This document shows positions 1 through 8,898 of a stretch of 64,000 bases of DNA, one piece after another. Under the pieces are notes generated by a model, which was given only the letters and a program-made list of their open reading frames with translations, was not told where the DNA came from and ran no database searches. Location of the stretch: positions 75,301-139,300 of the forward strand of contig NZ_ANBE01000006.1 of NCBI RefSeq assembly GCF_000341145.1. Direction: 5' to 3'. Both the position numbers and the translations under genes were made by a program. Source of the DNA: Nocardiopsis xinjiangensis YIM 90004 (lineage in GTDB: Bacteria > Actinomycetota > Actinomycetes > Streptosporangiales > Streptosporangiaceae). Positions within the stretch are counted from its first letter, which is position 1, and each line of letters starts with the position of its first letter.

Positions 1-182
1 CCACATACCTCAGGTACTTCTCGTGCACCGGGTCGAAGGGGCACCGCGCGCTGTGGGCAGGCCCACGCCCGCAGAACTGCCCCCGACCCGGCGCTGGGCC
101 CTGCGGCCTGGTCCAACCACCTGCGACAGACCGACCCAGGGCACTAGCGTCGAAGTCCCACCACCGACGACAGGAAGAGCCC

Positions 183-734
183 ATGTCCACCCAGAAGGAA
201 CGCATGCTCGCCGGCCGGCTCTACAAGGCCGGCGACCCCGAGCTCCAGGCCGATCTGGAGCGGGCCGAGAACCTGACCGTGGCCTTCAACGCCACCCCGG
301 TCAACACCGAATCGCGCATGAAGGCCCTGGGCGAACTGTTGGGCAGCGTGGGCGAGGGCGCCTACCTGCGCCCACCCCTGGCGGTCGACTACGGCTACCG
401 CATCAGCCTGGGCGCACACACCTTCGTGGGCACCGGCGCCGTCATGCTGGACGTGGCCCCCATCACCATCGGCGAACACACCCAGATCGGCCCGAGCGTA
501 CAGCTGCTCACCCCCACCCACCCCCTGGACCCCGCCCAGCGCAAGGAAGGCTGGGAGAGCGCTGAACCCATCACCATCGGCGACAACGTCTGGCTGGGCG
601 GCGGGGTCATCGTCTGCCCCGGCGTGAGCATCGGCGACAACACCGTCGTGGGCGCCGGCTCGGTGGTGACCAAGGACCTGCCCCAAGGCGTGGTGGCCGT
701 GGGCAACCCCGCCCGCGTGGTCAAGAGTCTGTGA
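183..734 (+). CDS. maa: Sugar O-acetyltransferase (maltose/galactoside type)
   Basis: Cytoplasmic acetyl-CoA-dependent O-acetyltransferase of the LacA/Maa/NodL group, which acetylates a sugar hydroxyl. The N-terminal 55 residues form the family's helical Mac domain (MLAGRLYKAGDPEL). From about residue 75 the protein is a left-handed beta-helix of hexapeptide repeats such as ITIGDN, VSIGDN and TVVGAGSVVTKDLP. His113 in LTPTHPLD matches the family's catalytic histidine. The 183-residue length is normal. An ATG start follows a GGAAGAG ribosome site. It converges with the next gene and overlaps its end by 14 nt. The natural sugar substrate cannot be told from sequence. Confidence 0.93.
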   Translation: MSTQKERMLAGRLYKAGDPELQADLERAENLTVAFNATPVNTESRMKALGELLGSVGEGAYLRPPLAVDYGYRISLGAHTFVGTGAVMLDVAPITIGEHTQIGPSVQLLTPTHPLDPAQRKEGWESAEPITIGDNVWLGGGVIVCPGVSIGDNTVVGAGSVVTKDLPQGVVAVGNPARVVKSL

Positions 735-1377
735 GCACACCCTCCGGACGCAGGGCCGGGGTGACCTCGCAGCGCTCCTGCCACCCCAGAGAGCGGTAGA
801 GGGCACGCCCGGCCTGGGTGGCCACCAACACCCCCCGCTCGGCGCCCTGATCCGCGCTGATACGGCCCAGCACCCCCATCAGGGCCCGGCCCAGACCGCG
901 GCGCCGGTGCGCCGGAGCGGTACAGACCCGATCAAAGACCGCATGGCCCCCGTGCAGGGCCGCCCACGCCTCAGCGGCCGGCTCGCCCCGCCCGCTCAAC
1001 GCCAACGCCCGGTGGGTGCCCCCCTGGGACTGGATCTGCAGCCGGTAGGGCTCAGGGGCCGGATCGCGCCACACGCTCAACGGGGCGGTCATCAACACCT
1101 CACTCCGGCCCACCCGCCACCCGGGCCCCAACGCCGCCACCGCCTCCGGGCGCGGACCGAAGACCTTCACGACCGTGCCCGGTCCCCTCCAAGCGGGCAC
1201 GTGCCAGGCCAGGACCCGGGCCGAGGCCACCACATAGCGCACACGGTGCTGGGGCAGACCCACCTCCAAACGGTGGGCCTGCCCCGAACGCGTGGGAGCC
1301 CCGACATCGCGGGCCAGGGCCCAACCATGGGCCCAGACCTCGGCCAGGTGCGTGATCTGTTCGCTCGCGGCCTGCAT
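721..1377 (-). CDS. GNAT family N-acetyltransferase
   Basis: Predicted cytoplasmic acyl-CoA-dependent N-acyltransferase with unknown acceptor. The C-terminal half carries the GNAT core: VCTAPAHRRRGLGRALMGVL is the acetyl-CoA pyrophosphate loop (R/Q-x-x-G-x-G/A), followed by AGRALYRSLGWQ typical of the last strand and helix. The N-terminal half is poorly conserved. The ATG at 1377 is the first good start after the upstream ABC transporter gene, which ends 110 nt away. The reading frame stays open further upstream, but that part is low-complexity and overlaps the transporter. GGAAGG lies unusually close to the ATG, so the start is tentative. Confidence 0.8.
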   Translation of the reverse strand: MQAASEQITHLAEVWAHGWALARDVGAPTRSGQAHRLEVGLPQHRVRYVVASARVLAWHVPAWRGPGTVVKVFGPRPEAVAALGPGWRVGRSEVLMTAPLSVWRDPAPEPYRLQIQSQGGTHRALALSGRGEPAAEAWAALHGGHAVFDRVCTAPAHRRRGLGRALMGVLGRISADQGAERGVLVATQAGRALYRSLGWQERCEVTPALRPEGVLTDS

Positions 1378-1486
1378 ACCTTCCAGGATGTCACCACCGG
1401 GGCAAGGCCCGGTCCCGTGGCGTGGCGCCGCCGACGGGACCGGGGCGGGCCCAGGTGTGCCCGCACACGCCTGGGCCCGGTCTTGC

Positions 1487-3370
1487 TCAGAGACCGGCCT
1501 CCACAGGCTCCTCCTCTGAGAACTGGGTGCGATACAGCTGGGCATAGCGCCCACCGCGGGCCAGAAGCTCGGCGTGGGTGCCGCGCTCGAGGATGCGGCC
1601 CTGCTCCACCACGCAGATGGCATCAGCAGCCCGGATCGTGGACAGGCGGTGGGCGATCACCAGCGAGGTGCGCCCGGAAAGCGCCTCACCCAGAGCCTGC
1701 TGCACCGCCACCTCGGAAGTGGAGTCCAACGCCGAAGTGGCCTCGTCCAGGACCACCACCTGCGGCTCGGCCAACAGCAGCCGGGCGATGGTCAACCGCT
1801 GGCGCTCACCCCCGGAGAAGCGATACCCCCGCTCACCCACCACCGTGTCCAACCCCTGAGGCAAACCGGCCACCAACCCACCCAGACGGGCACGCTCCAA
1901 CGCCCGCCAGATCTGCTCATCACTGGCACCGGGCGCGGCAAGGGCCAGATTGGCGCGGATGCTCTCGTGCAGCAGATGGCCGTCCTGGGTAACCATGGCC
2001 ACCTTCGAACGCAACGTGGCAAAGGTCAGATCACGCACGTCGTGCCCGCCCAGGCGCACGGTCCCGGCATCAGGGTCGTACAGGCGCGGGACCAGCGCGG
2101 CGATGGTGGACTTGCCCGCCCCCGAAGAACCCACCAGCGCCACCATCTGCCCGGGCTCCACGGTGAAGGAGACCTGGTCCAACACTTGAGCAGAACGAGT
2201 GGCATCCAAGGTGGCCACATCCTCCAGCGAGGCCAAGGAGACCTGCTCGGCACCGGGATAGGTGAAATCCACCTGCTCCAACTCCAACGACAGGGGCCCC
2301 TCGGGCAGGGCGCGGGCCTGCTCCTTCTCAGCGACCAGGGGATGCAGATCAAGGACCTCAAAGACCCGGCTGAAGCTGACCAGGGCGCTCATGATCTGCA
2401 CCCGCGCCCCGGCCAGCTCGGTCAGGGGCGCATACAACCGGGTCAGCAGCATGCCCATGGACACCACCGTGCCCGCCTGCAGACCCCCCGAGAGCGCGTA
2501 GAAACCACCCAACCCGTAGACCAGCGCCAGCGCCAGCGCCGAGACCAGCGTCAGGGCGGTGAAGAAGACCTCCTGGACCATGGCCGTGCGCACACCGATC
2601 CGGCCCACCCTCTCGGCGCGGCGGGCGAACTCGGCCGACTCGGCCCCGGGGCGGCCCCAGAGCTTGATCAGGGTGGCACCGGGCGCGGAGAAACGCTCGC
2701 TCATCTGGGTGCCCATGGCGGCGTTGTGCACGGTGCGTTCGCGTTCGATCCGCGCCAGACGCGCACCCATACGGCGGGCCGGCAGCACGAACAGCGGCAA
2801 CAGCACCAGGGTGATCAGGGTGATCTGCCAGGACAGGACCAGCATCACCCCCAGCGCCAACAACAAGGTGACGACGTTGCTCATGATGTTCGAGAGCACG
2901 TCACTGAAAGCGCGTTGGGCCCCGATGACGTCGTTGTTGAGGCGGCTGACCAGAGCGCCGGTGCGGGTACGGGTGAAAAACGCCACCGGCATGCGCTGGA
3001 CGTGGTCGTAGACGCTGGTGCGCAGATCCACGATCAACCCCTCACCCACCCGGGCCGAGAGCAGGCGCACCCCCAGCCCCAGACCGGCCTCGGCCAGGGC
3101 CACGGCGGCGATCAGGGCGGCGATGGCCACCACCGTGCGCAGGGGCCCGCCGCCCACGATGACCTCGACCACCTGCCCGGCCAGCAGGGGAGAGGCCACC
3201 GCCAGAGCTGCGGTGAGCACGCTCAAGGCCAAGAACAACACCAAAGGCCGAGCGTAGGGACGGGCGAAGGCACCGATGCGTCTGAGCGTGGCCGCCGAGA
3301 AGGGGCGACGGTCCTGCTCGGCGTGCGTGGCGTGGTACATGGCGCTCCACGCGGCCATCTCCATACTCAT
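1487..3370 (-). CDS. ABC exporter, fused membrane and ATPase domains
   Basis: Half-size ABC exporter (627 aa) of the type I multidrug/lipid family, likely acting as a homodimer in the membrane. Residues about 45-330 hold six transmembrane helices. The ATPase follows with Walker A GSSGAGKST, signature FSGGERQRL, Walker B VVVLDEATSALD and H-loop VIAHRLST, all intact. No accessory protease domain is present. Its promoter region contains a MerR-type dyad (see 3409-3439), which suggests induction by a drug, metal or redox signal. The ATG at 3370 is followed by a second in-frame ATG two codons later. Substrate unknown. Confidence 0.93.
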   Translation of the reverse strand: MSMEMAAWSAMYHATHAEQDRRPFSAATLRRIGAFARPYARPLVLFLALSVLTAALAVASPLLAGQVVEVIVGGGPLRTVVAIAALIAAVALAEAGLGLGVRLLSARVGEGLIVDLRTSVYDHVQRMPVAFFTRTRTGALVSRLNNDVIGAQRAFSDVLSNIMSNVVTLLLALGVMLVLSWQITLITLVLLPLFVLPARRMGARLARIERERTVHNAAMGTQMSERFSAPGATLIKLWGRPGAESAEFARRAERVGRIGVRTAMVQEVFFTALTLVSALALALVYGLGGFYALSGGLQAGTVVSMGMLLTRLYAPLTELAGARVQIMSALVSFSRVFEVLDLHPLVAEKEQARALPEGPLSLELEQVDFTYPGAEQVSLASLEDVATLDATRSAQVLDQVSFTVEPGQMVALVGSSGAGKSTIAALVPRLYDPDAGTVRLGGHDVRDLTFATLRSKVAMVTQDGHLLHESIRANLALAAPGASDEQIWRALERARLGGLVAGLPQGLDTVVGERGYRFSGGERQRLTIARLLLAEPQVVVLDEATSALDSTSEVAVQQALGEALSGRTSLVIAHRLSTIRAADAICVVEQGRILERGTHAELLARGGRYAQLYRTQFSEEEPVEAGL

Positions 3371-3408
3371 GGGCCCTCTTCCGTGGCTCGTGCGGTGTCG
3401 TCGCCACG

Positions 3409-3439
3409 AACGTAGAACCTCAACCTTTGTTCAGGTCAA
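3409..3439 (-). promoter_or_regulatory. MerR-type promoter and operator for the ABC exporter
   Basis: Reading leftward, a -35 hexamer TTGACC (3439-3434) and a -10-like TACGTT (3414-3409) are separated by 19 bp. Between them lies a near-perfect dyad ACCTGAAC / GTTGAGGT (3436-3429 and 3424-3417, 7 of 8 pairs, 4-bp spacer). A 19-bp spacer with a dyad inside it is the hallmark of promoters activated by DNA-distorting MerR-family proteins. It lies 39 bp upstream of the exporter start. Confidence 0.62.
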
Positions 3440-3546
3440 TAGGGGAGTGGCACCCCGACCCGGCCCCACCCCTGCACGGCCCTGCGTACGAGCCGCCCCA
3501 CCAGGGCGGTACTGTGGCCAGCGACGTGCGAGGGGAGGGGAGCCCT

Positions 3547-4110
3547 TTGACCACCACCGACACCGGCCAGAGCCAACCAGAGCTGAGCTACCGCGCCGCC
3601 ACCGAAACCGACGCCGGCGCCCTGGCCGAACTGGTCAACTCCTGCTACCGGGGCGAGAGCTCCCGCCAGGGCTGGACCACCGAGGCCGACCTGCTCAGCG
3701 GCCAACGCATCGACGCCGAGGCCGTAGGCGCCCTGATCCAACGCCCCGACACCACCATCCTGCTGGCCGAGTCCGACCGGGCCCTGGTCGCCTGCTGCGA
3801 ACTCCAGCGCGGGGTCAACGGCACCTACTTCGGCATGTTCTCGGTCTGCCCCCGCTCCCAGGGCATGGGCCTGGGCAGGCGCGTACTGGCAGAGGCCGAA
3901 TACACCGCCGCACGCCTGTGGCGCTCACGCCTGATGCGGATGAAGGTCATCAAGCAGCGCACCGAACTCATCGCCTGGTACGAACGCCGCGGCTACACCA
4001 GCACCGGACGCACCGAACCCTTCCCCTACGGCGATGCCGCCTTCGGCGAACCCCAACGCCAGGACCTGGCCTTTGTGGAACTGACCAAAGAACTGCAACC
4101 CATCGCCTGA
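3547..4110 (+). CDS. GNAT family N-acetyltransferase
   Basis: Predicted acyl-CoA N-acyltransferase of 187 residues. The GNAT fold is visible from LSYRAATETDAGALAELVN (first strand and helix) to MFSVCPRSQGMGLGRRVLAEAE, the acetyl-CoA loop Q-G-M-G-L-G, and to IAWYERRGYTSTGRTEPFPYG. A TTG start at 3547 is chosen because a purine-rich AGGGGAGGGGAG ribosome site ends 4 nt before it. The frame is open back to 3427, but that would run through the exporter's MerR-type operator. A GTG at 3514 is the alternative. Acceptor substrate unknown; members with this PYG ending often modify small molecules. Confidence 0.82.
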   Translation: MTTTDTGQSQPELSYRAATETDAGALAELVNSCYRGESSRQGWTTEADLLSGQRIDAEAVGALIQRPDTTILLAESDRALVACCELQRGVNGTYFGMFSVCPRSQGMGLGRRVLAEAEYTAARLWRSRLMRMKVIKQRTELIAWYERRGYTSTGRTEPFPYGDAAFGEPQRQDLAFVELTKELQPIA

Positions 4111-4131
4111 GCCCGGGCGCCGGCCCGGGTG
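4109..4131. terminator. Hairpin between convergent genes
   Basis: GCCCGGGC and GCCCGGGT pair around a short GCCG loop immediately after the GNAT stop codon and just before the end of the convergent MarR gene. There is no T-tract, as is common in very high-GC actinomycetes. It could serve both directions. Confidence 0.5.
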
Positions 4132-4134
4132 CCT

Positions 4135-4542
4135 TCACCCGTTCTCCAGGTTGGCCGACATCTGCTCCAACACCTGCACCGCCGCCCGGTAATCGCGCTC
4201 ACTGACGCCCTCGCTCAAGCGCCGCTGCGACTGCTGGATCCGTTCGAAGAGCTCTTGGTGCACCCGCCCCCCGGCCTCGGTCACCGACAACGAGCCCTGG
4301 CCCTGCACCCAGCGGCGCGCGCGCAGCTGCTCTACCACCGGGGCCACGGTCTGCTCCTGCTCCTGCAGGAACGGGGCCAGACGATCATCCAGCTCATCCA
4401 CCGTGGCCGAACCCCCGTGCAGCGAGTGCAGCACCTGCCAATGGCGCCGGCCCAGCGACTCAGCAGCCAGGATCCGATCGAAATCACTCTCGATGAGCCG
4501 GTCCAGATGCTTGAGCCAGTAACCGATCGGCAGCTCGGACAT
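4135..4542 (-). CDS. MarR-like winged-helix regulator
   Basis: Small DNA-binding protein (135 aa) with the MarR layout: N-terminal dimerisation helix, winged helix around residues 30-95 (RHWQVLHSLHGGSATVDELDDRLAPF, then a recognition region VEQLRARRWVQGQGSLSVTEAG), and C-terminal dimerisation helices. The ATG at 4542 has a strong GGGAGGAAG ribosome site. It ends just before the hairpin at 4109-4131. The divergent or upstream neighbour is a methyltransferase read in the same direction, 117 nt upstream. Ligand and targets are not evident. Confidence 0.8.
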   Translation of the reverse strand: MSELPIGYWLKHLDRLIESDFDRILAAESLGRRHWQVLHSLHGGSATVDELDDRLAPFLQEQEQTVAPVVEQLRARRWVQGQGSLSVTEAGGRVHQELFERIQQSQRRLSEGVSERDYRAAVQVLEQMSANLENG

Positions 4543-4659
4543 GGACTTCCTCCCGCGCGTGGGCGACCTCGCCTCCGAGCGCCCTGTCAAACACGCCCCG
4601 AGGTGTGGTGGAGCCCTACCCGCCCGCCCCGGCCCCTCCACATCCGCCCCCCGGGCCCC

Positions 4660-5457
4660 TCACACCCGGCACAGCAGAGCCCCGCGCGCAACCACGAACA
4701 CCCCGTCGGGATCCTGGCTCCAGCGCAACCACCCCGCCGAGATCTCCTCCAACTCCTGGCGCGTGGCCAACCCCTCCTCCAGGGCCTGGCGGGCGGTGTC
4801 CGAGTCCAGGATGCGCCGGGCCCACATCTGCCCCCACCAGGTACGGCGCCCAGGACTCGAATGGTTCCAGGACTCGACCACGTAGGTGGGGTCGGCGAAC
4901 CCGGCCGCACGGGCCCAGGCGAGCATGCGCCGGCCCGCATCGGGCTCGCCCCCGTTGCGCCGGGCCAGGCTCTGGTGCAGTGCCATCCACGCCTCCAACT
5001 CGGGCAGAAGCGGATACCAGTACATGCCCGAATAATCGGAGTCGCAGGCCGCCACCACCCCACCAGGGCGGGCCAGGCGGCCCATCTCGGACAAGGCAGC
5101 CACCGGATCACCCACGTGCTGCAACACCTGGTGGGCATGGACCACGTCGAACATGCCATCTTCCAGATCCAGCGCATGCACGTCACCGACCAGGAAATCG
5201 ATGTTGTCGACCCCCGCCTCGGCCGCGCTCTGACGGGCCAGCTCCACCGCCGAAGCAGAAGAGTCCAGGGCCATGACCCGCCCCGGGGCCACCCGCGCAG
5301 CCACATCGACAGTGATACTGCCCGGCCCGCACCCCACGTCCAGGACCCGCCGGCCCGGAGTGAACTCGGCCAAAGCATAGGCCGCGGAGTTGGCCGCGTT
5401 GCGCCAGCGGTAGGAATCGGTGACGGTGGGATGCTGCCCATGGGTGTAGCGGGCCAT
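4660..5457 (-). CDS. Class I SAM-dependent methyltransferase
   Basis: Soluble methyltransferase of 265 residues resembling the UbiE/Methyltransf_11 group. Motif I is VLDVGCGPGSITVDVA, with the acidic end of strand 2 in VMALDSS, motif II-like region FLVGDVHALDLEDGMFDVVHAHQVLQH, and GGVVAACDSDYSG after the fourth strand. ATG at 5457 with GAAGGGCGG seven nt upstream. The acceptor is unknown. It is followed by the MarR gene on the same strand, so the two may be co-transcribed. It diverges from an epoxide hydrolase gene about 195 bp away. Confidence 0.87.
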   Translation of the reverse strand: MARYTHGQHPTVTDSYRWRNAANSAAYALAEFTPGRRVLDVGCGPGSITVDVAARVAPGRVMALDSSASAVELARQSAAEAGVDNIDFLVGDVHALDLEDGMFDVVHAHQVLQHVGDPVAALSEMGRLARPGGVVAACDSDYSGMYWYPLLPELEAWMALHQSLARRNGGEPDAGRRMLAWARAAGFADPTYVVESWNHSSPGRRTWWGQMWARRILDSDTARQALEEGLATRQELEEISAGWLRWSQDPDGVFVVARGALLCRV

Positions 5458-5651
5458 GGTCCGCCCTTCTGCGTGATCGTGCGAGCAAAGCGACCCTAAC
5501 AGCACCATCTCTTCAGGTAAGACCGCCGTCTCTGCATGCGAGAAACACAGGGTGTTTGTCGCCCGGTACCACCCACCCGCGCCCGCGGCCCCGAGCTCGA
5601 ACACACGAGCCCGGCCGGCCCGGGCACCACCGCCGCCGAAAGGACGATTCG

Positions 5652-6647
5652 TTGGCAACCGGCCAGAGGAGCCACCTCACCCACACCCACATCGACACAG
5701 GCACCACCACCCTGCACGTGGCCCAACAAGGCAGCGGCCCCCTGGTGGTGCTCCTGCACGGCTTCCCCGAGAGCTGGTACTCCTGGCGCCACCAGTTCAC
5801 CGCCCTGGCCCGGGCCGGCTACCGGGTCGTGGCCCCCGACCAGCGCGGCTACGGCTCCAGCCACAGCCCAGAAAACATCCAGGACTACACCCTGCCCCAC
5901 CTGGTCGGCGACCTCATCGGCCTCATCAAGGCCCTGGGCCACGAACAAGCAACCGTCGTGGGCCACGACTGGGGCGCCCCCGTGGCCTGGGCCGCGGCCC
6001 TGATGCGCCCGGACATGGTCCGCGCCGTGGCCGGACTGAGCGTGCCGCCCTCCCCGCCCGCCTTCATGCCCCCGCCCTCGCTCACCCGCCGCCTCTACGG
6101 CGAAGGGTTCTACCAGATCCGCTTCCAAGAACCCGGGGTGGTCGATGCCGAACTGGCCGCCGACCCGGCCGCCACCCTGCGCCGCTTCCTCGTGGGCGCC
6201 TCCGGCGACGCCCCGGGCCTGAAGGAACCGGCACCGTGGGTGATACCCCAGGACAAGCAGGTGCTGGACACGATGCCCGAACCCCAGTCCCTGCCCCCAT
6301 GGCTGGACACCGAGGACATCGAGACCTTCGCCCGCGACTACGCCCACCACGGCGAGCGGGCCTTCACCGGGCCGCTGAACTGGTACCGCAACATCGAACG
6401 CAACCAGCACCTGATGTCCCCCTTCGCCGGACGCACCATCGACGTGCCGGCCCTCTACATGGTCGGGGACCTGGACATGGTCACCTCCCTGCACGGGATC
6501 GCCGAACTGCGCCAGTCCCTGCACCTGATCGCCCCCCAGCTGCACGCCCAACACACCCTGGCCGGATGCGGGCACTGGACCCAGCAGGAACGCCCCGAGC
6601 ACGTCAACGAGGCCCTACTGGACTTCCTCGCCCACGTACACGCCTGA
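5652..6647 (+). CDS. Epoxide hydrolase, alpha/beta-hydrolase fold
   Basis: Cytosolic alpha/beta-hydrolase (331 aa) of the epoxide hydrolase group. The oxyanion-hole motif HGFPESWYSW, the nucleophile elbow VGHDWGAP with Asp instead of Ser, a late Asp in VGDLDMVTS and the catalytic His in CGHWTQQERP are all present. Asp as nucleophile distinguishes epoxide hydrolases from esterases. A cap-domain tyrosine region lies between. Haloalkane dehalogenase is less likely because the HGFPESWY motif and cap are epoxide-hydrolase-like. TTG at 5652 is preceded by AAAGGA at proper spacing. Confidence 0.88.
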   Translation: MATGQRSHLTHTHIDTGTTTLHVAQQGSGPLVVLLHGFPESWYSWRHQFTALARAGYRVVAPDQRGYGSSHSPENIQDYTLPHLVGDLIGLIKALGHEQATVVGHDWGAPVAWAAALMRPDMVRAVAGLSVPPSPPAFMPPPSLTRRLYGEGFYQIRFQEPGVVDAELAADPAATLRRFLVGASGDAPGLKEPAPWVIPQDKQVLDTMPEPQSLPPWLDTEDIETFARDYAHHGERAFTGPLNWYRNIERNQHLMSPFAGRTIDVPALYMVGDLDMVTSLHGIAELRQSLHLIAPQLHAQHTLAGCGHWTQQERPEHVNEALLDFLAHVHA

Positions 6648-6666
6648 GCCGCCCGGGGCGGGTTGT

Positions 6667-7413
6667 TCACCCCAGAGCGCAGTCCCCGCACAGCCCGCCC
6701 CCACCCAACCGGTAATACAGGCAACACGTGGTCCGGACGAACCGCTCCTGCCCCGCCGGGCCGGTGCAAGAACCCGACAGCTCCAGGCCCGGGCGGGCCA
6801 ACAACTCCCCCGCCAACTCTCGGCCCGCCCGCCCCCACCCAGGCATCCCGGCGCCCAACGCACCCACCGCCCCCACCAGAGCCGAGGCCGCATTGCCGCG
6901 CAACAACCGTGGTGAGACACGCCCCGCCCCGGCCAGAGCAGCCTCCACACGCCCCAACACCCCCTGCTCGGGGTCCAGGACCGTGCGCCCCACCCAGTCC
7001 GCGGCCCCGCCCAGAACCCGGCTCCCCTCAGGCACGCGGACAGCACGGCCCTGATCAGTAGCCAAAGCGATCGACCCGCCGGTGCGCTCGGGATCCCAAT
7101 GCAACCGGTGCGCCTCGATACCCACCCCGTGGCACAGGGCCGCGGCCACCACCGGTGAGAGCACCCGAGAAGCCAGACCCTGATGCAACAGCGAAGCAGC
7201 CACCCGCCACTCCACCCGCTCCACGCCGGTGCCCGACAACAGGGCCAACCGGGCGCGGGTGCGCTCGACCTCCCCAGCCACCACCGCCACACCCAGACCC
7301 GCTCCGTCCAAACGGCGCCGACCCGGCGCGCACGCCGCCTGCTCCAGGGCGAACATCATGTTGATGCGCCCCACCCGCTCCAACACCGGCCCCACCGCCA
7401 CGTCCTCACCCAC
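6667..7413 (-). CDS. FhuF-like [2Fe-2S] protein (ferric reductase family)
   Basis: 248 residues ending in a cysteine cluster TTCCLYYRLGGGGLCGDCAL, i.e. C-C-x10-C-x2-C, which is the [2Fe-2S] ligand set of FhuF-type ferric-siderophore reductases. The remainder is helical and variable, as in actinobacterial family members. It would reduce Fe(III) from imported siderophores in the cytoplasm. No siderophore gene is adjacent, so the role is inferred from the motif alone. GTG start at 7413 with AAGGAGGGG nine nt upstream. Confidence 0.78.
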   Translation of the reverse strand: MGEDVAVGPVLERVGRINMMFALEQAACAPGRRRLDGAGLGVAVVAGEVERTRARLALLSGTGVERVEWRVAASLLHQGLASRVLSPVVAAALCHGVGIEAHRLHWDPERTGGSIALATDQGRAVRVPEGSRVLGGAADWVGRTVLDPEQGVLGRVEAALAGAGRVSPRLLRGNAASALVGAVGALGAGMPGWGRAGRELAGELLARPGLELSGSCTGPAGQERFVRTTCCLYYRLGGGGLCGDCALG

Positions 7414-7539
7414 CGCGCTCCACCCCTCCTTCGCTCACCAGGCCCGGCCCGCCCCCGCCCGCGGTGGTGATCGCACTACCCCCGAGCCACGTGCTGGTGG
7501 CATCGATCAACACCGGGCCCCGAGCCTAGGTTTGAGAGT

Positions 7540-8898
7540 GTGAGCAGCCACCAGCCCCACACCCCGGCCGCCGAGCCCCAACGCCCCGGCCCCGAACCCG
7601 CCTGGCGCACCCGGGCAGTGCAGGTCCTGCACCTGCTGACCTCCCTACCGCTGGGGCTGTTCTACCTACTGCCCGCACTCATGCTGGCCACCGCCATCAC
7701 CGCACTGGCACTCACCTTCGCCCACCCCTGGCTCGCCTGGACCCAGGAACTGAGCATCACCCCCCTGACCTGGCACACACCCATCTACGCCGCCCTCCTG
7801 TGCGTGGCAGCCACCCTCACCGCCCGCCTGGCCTGCCGGATCCAACGCGAGCGCCTCGACACCGTCTTCGGCATCGTAGAAACCCAAACCCCCGACCCAC
7901 TACCGGCCCCCGGCCCCGCCCTGCGCACCTGGCGCCTGCTGTTCGGCCCACACGCCTGGTCCATGGTCCTCTACAGCACCGCGGCCGGCCTGCACGGCCT
8001 CCTGCTGGCCGGAACCACCGTCCTGCTCGTGGTCTGCGGCACCGCCACCGCCGCCGGAGCCCTCCTGGCCCTGGTGGTGATCCTGGCCGAGACCGCCCCC
8101 GCAAGCCAGGCGTGGTGGCCCCTGGCCCTGATGCTGGCCGCACCCCTGGCCGCCCTGGCCGGCATCCGCCTGGCCCCCCTGGCCGTGGCATCGGAAATGT
8201 ACCTGCACCGCACCCTGCTCCTGGAAGCCCCCCAAGCCCGAGTACGCCGCCGCCTACTACACGTGCACAACAGCCGCCTGCGCATGGTCGACGCCGCCGA
8301 AACCGAACGCCGCCGCATCGAACGCGACCTGCACGACGGCGCCCAACAACGCCTGCTCGCCCTGACCCTGACCCTGACCCGCGCCCGCGCACACCTGGCC
8401 ACCGACCCCGACAGCGCCCTGGACCTGATCACCCAGGCCCAACACGCCTCCCACGAAGTCATGGACGAACTACGCCGAGTCGCCCGCGGCCTGCACCCCA
8501 AGGTCCTGACCGACCACGGCCTGGCCTGGGCCCTGCCCGTGGCCGCCGAACGCGCCCCCGTCCCCGTCCAGCTGCACCTGCACCTGCACCAACGCCCCTC
8601 CCCACGAGCCGAAGGGGTGGCCTACTACGTGGTCTGCGAAGCACTGACCAACGTCGCCAAACACGCCCGCGCCGACCAGGTCACCGTGCGCGCCGAACAC
8701 ATACCCGCCACAGGCCCAACACCCGCCCTGCTGCGCGTGAGCGTGGCCGACAACGGCCGCGGGGGAGCCGACCCCGACCGGGGAAGCGGCCTGTACGGAC
8801 TCTGGGACCGCCTGGACGCCCTCGACGCCACCCTGAACGTGACCACCCCCCAAGAGGGAGGCACCGTCCTGACCGCACACATCCCGTGGAAGGCATGA
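7540..8898 (+). CDS. Sensor histidine kinase, NarL/LiaS type
   Basis: Membrane sensor kinase of 452 residues. Residues about 25-215 contain four to six hydrophobic helices in a compact sensor unit like the putative-sensor domain (PF13796), with no large extracellular loop. The HisKA_3 region ERRRIERDLHDGAQQRL carries the phospho-acceptor His265. The ATPase part ends with SVADNGRGGADPDRGSGL (G-box). GTG start at 7540. The stop overlaps the response-regulator start as ATGA, giving a coupled pair. The compact membrane sensor suggests detection of envelope damage rather than a soluble ligand. Confidence 0.92.
   Translation: MSSHQPHTPAAEPQRPGPEPAWRTRAVQVLHLLTSLPLGLFYLLPALMLATAITALALTFAHPWLAWTQELSITPLTWHTPIYAALLCVAATLTARLACRIQRERLDTVFGIVETQTPDPLPAPGPALRTWRLLFGPHAWSMVLYSTAAGLHGLLLAGTTVLLVVCGTATAAGALLALVVILAETAPASQAWWPLALMLAAPLAALAGIRLAPLAVASEMYLHRTLLLEAPQARVRRRLLHVHNSRLRMVDAAETERRRIERDLHDGAQQRLLALTLTLTRARAHLATDPDSALDLITQAQHASHEVMDELRRVARGLHPKVLTDHGLAWALPVAAERAPVPVQLHLHLHQRPSPRAEGVAYYVVCEALTNVAKHARADQVTVRAEHIPATGPTPALLRVSVADNGRGGADPDRGSGLYGLWDRLDALDATLNVTTPQEGGTVLTAHIPWKA

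Noticed and set aside
1574-3415. A 613-codon plus-strand frame opposite the ABC exporter.
   Set aside because: Mirror frame produced by high GC3; His/Gln/Arg-rich without domains, while the minus strand encodes all ABC motifs.
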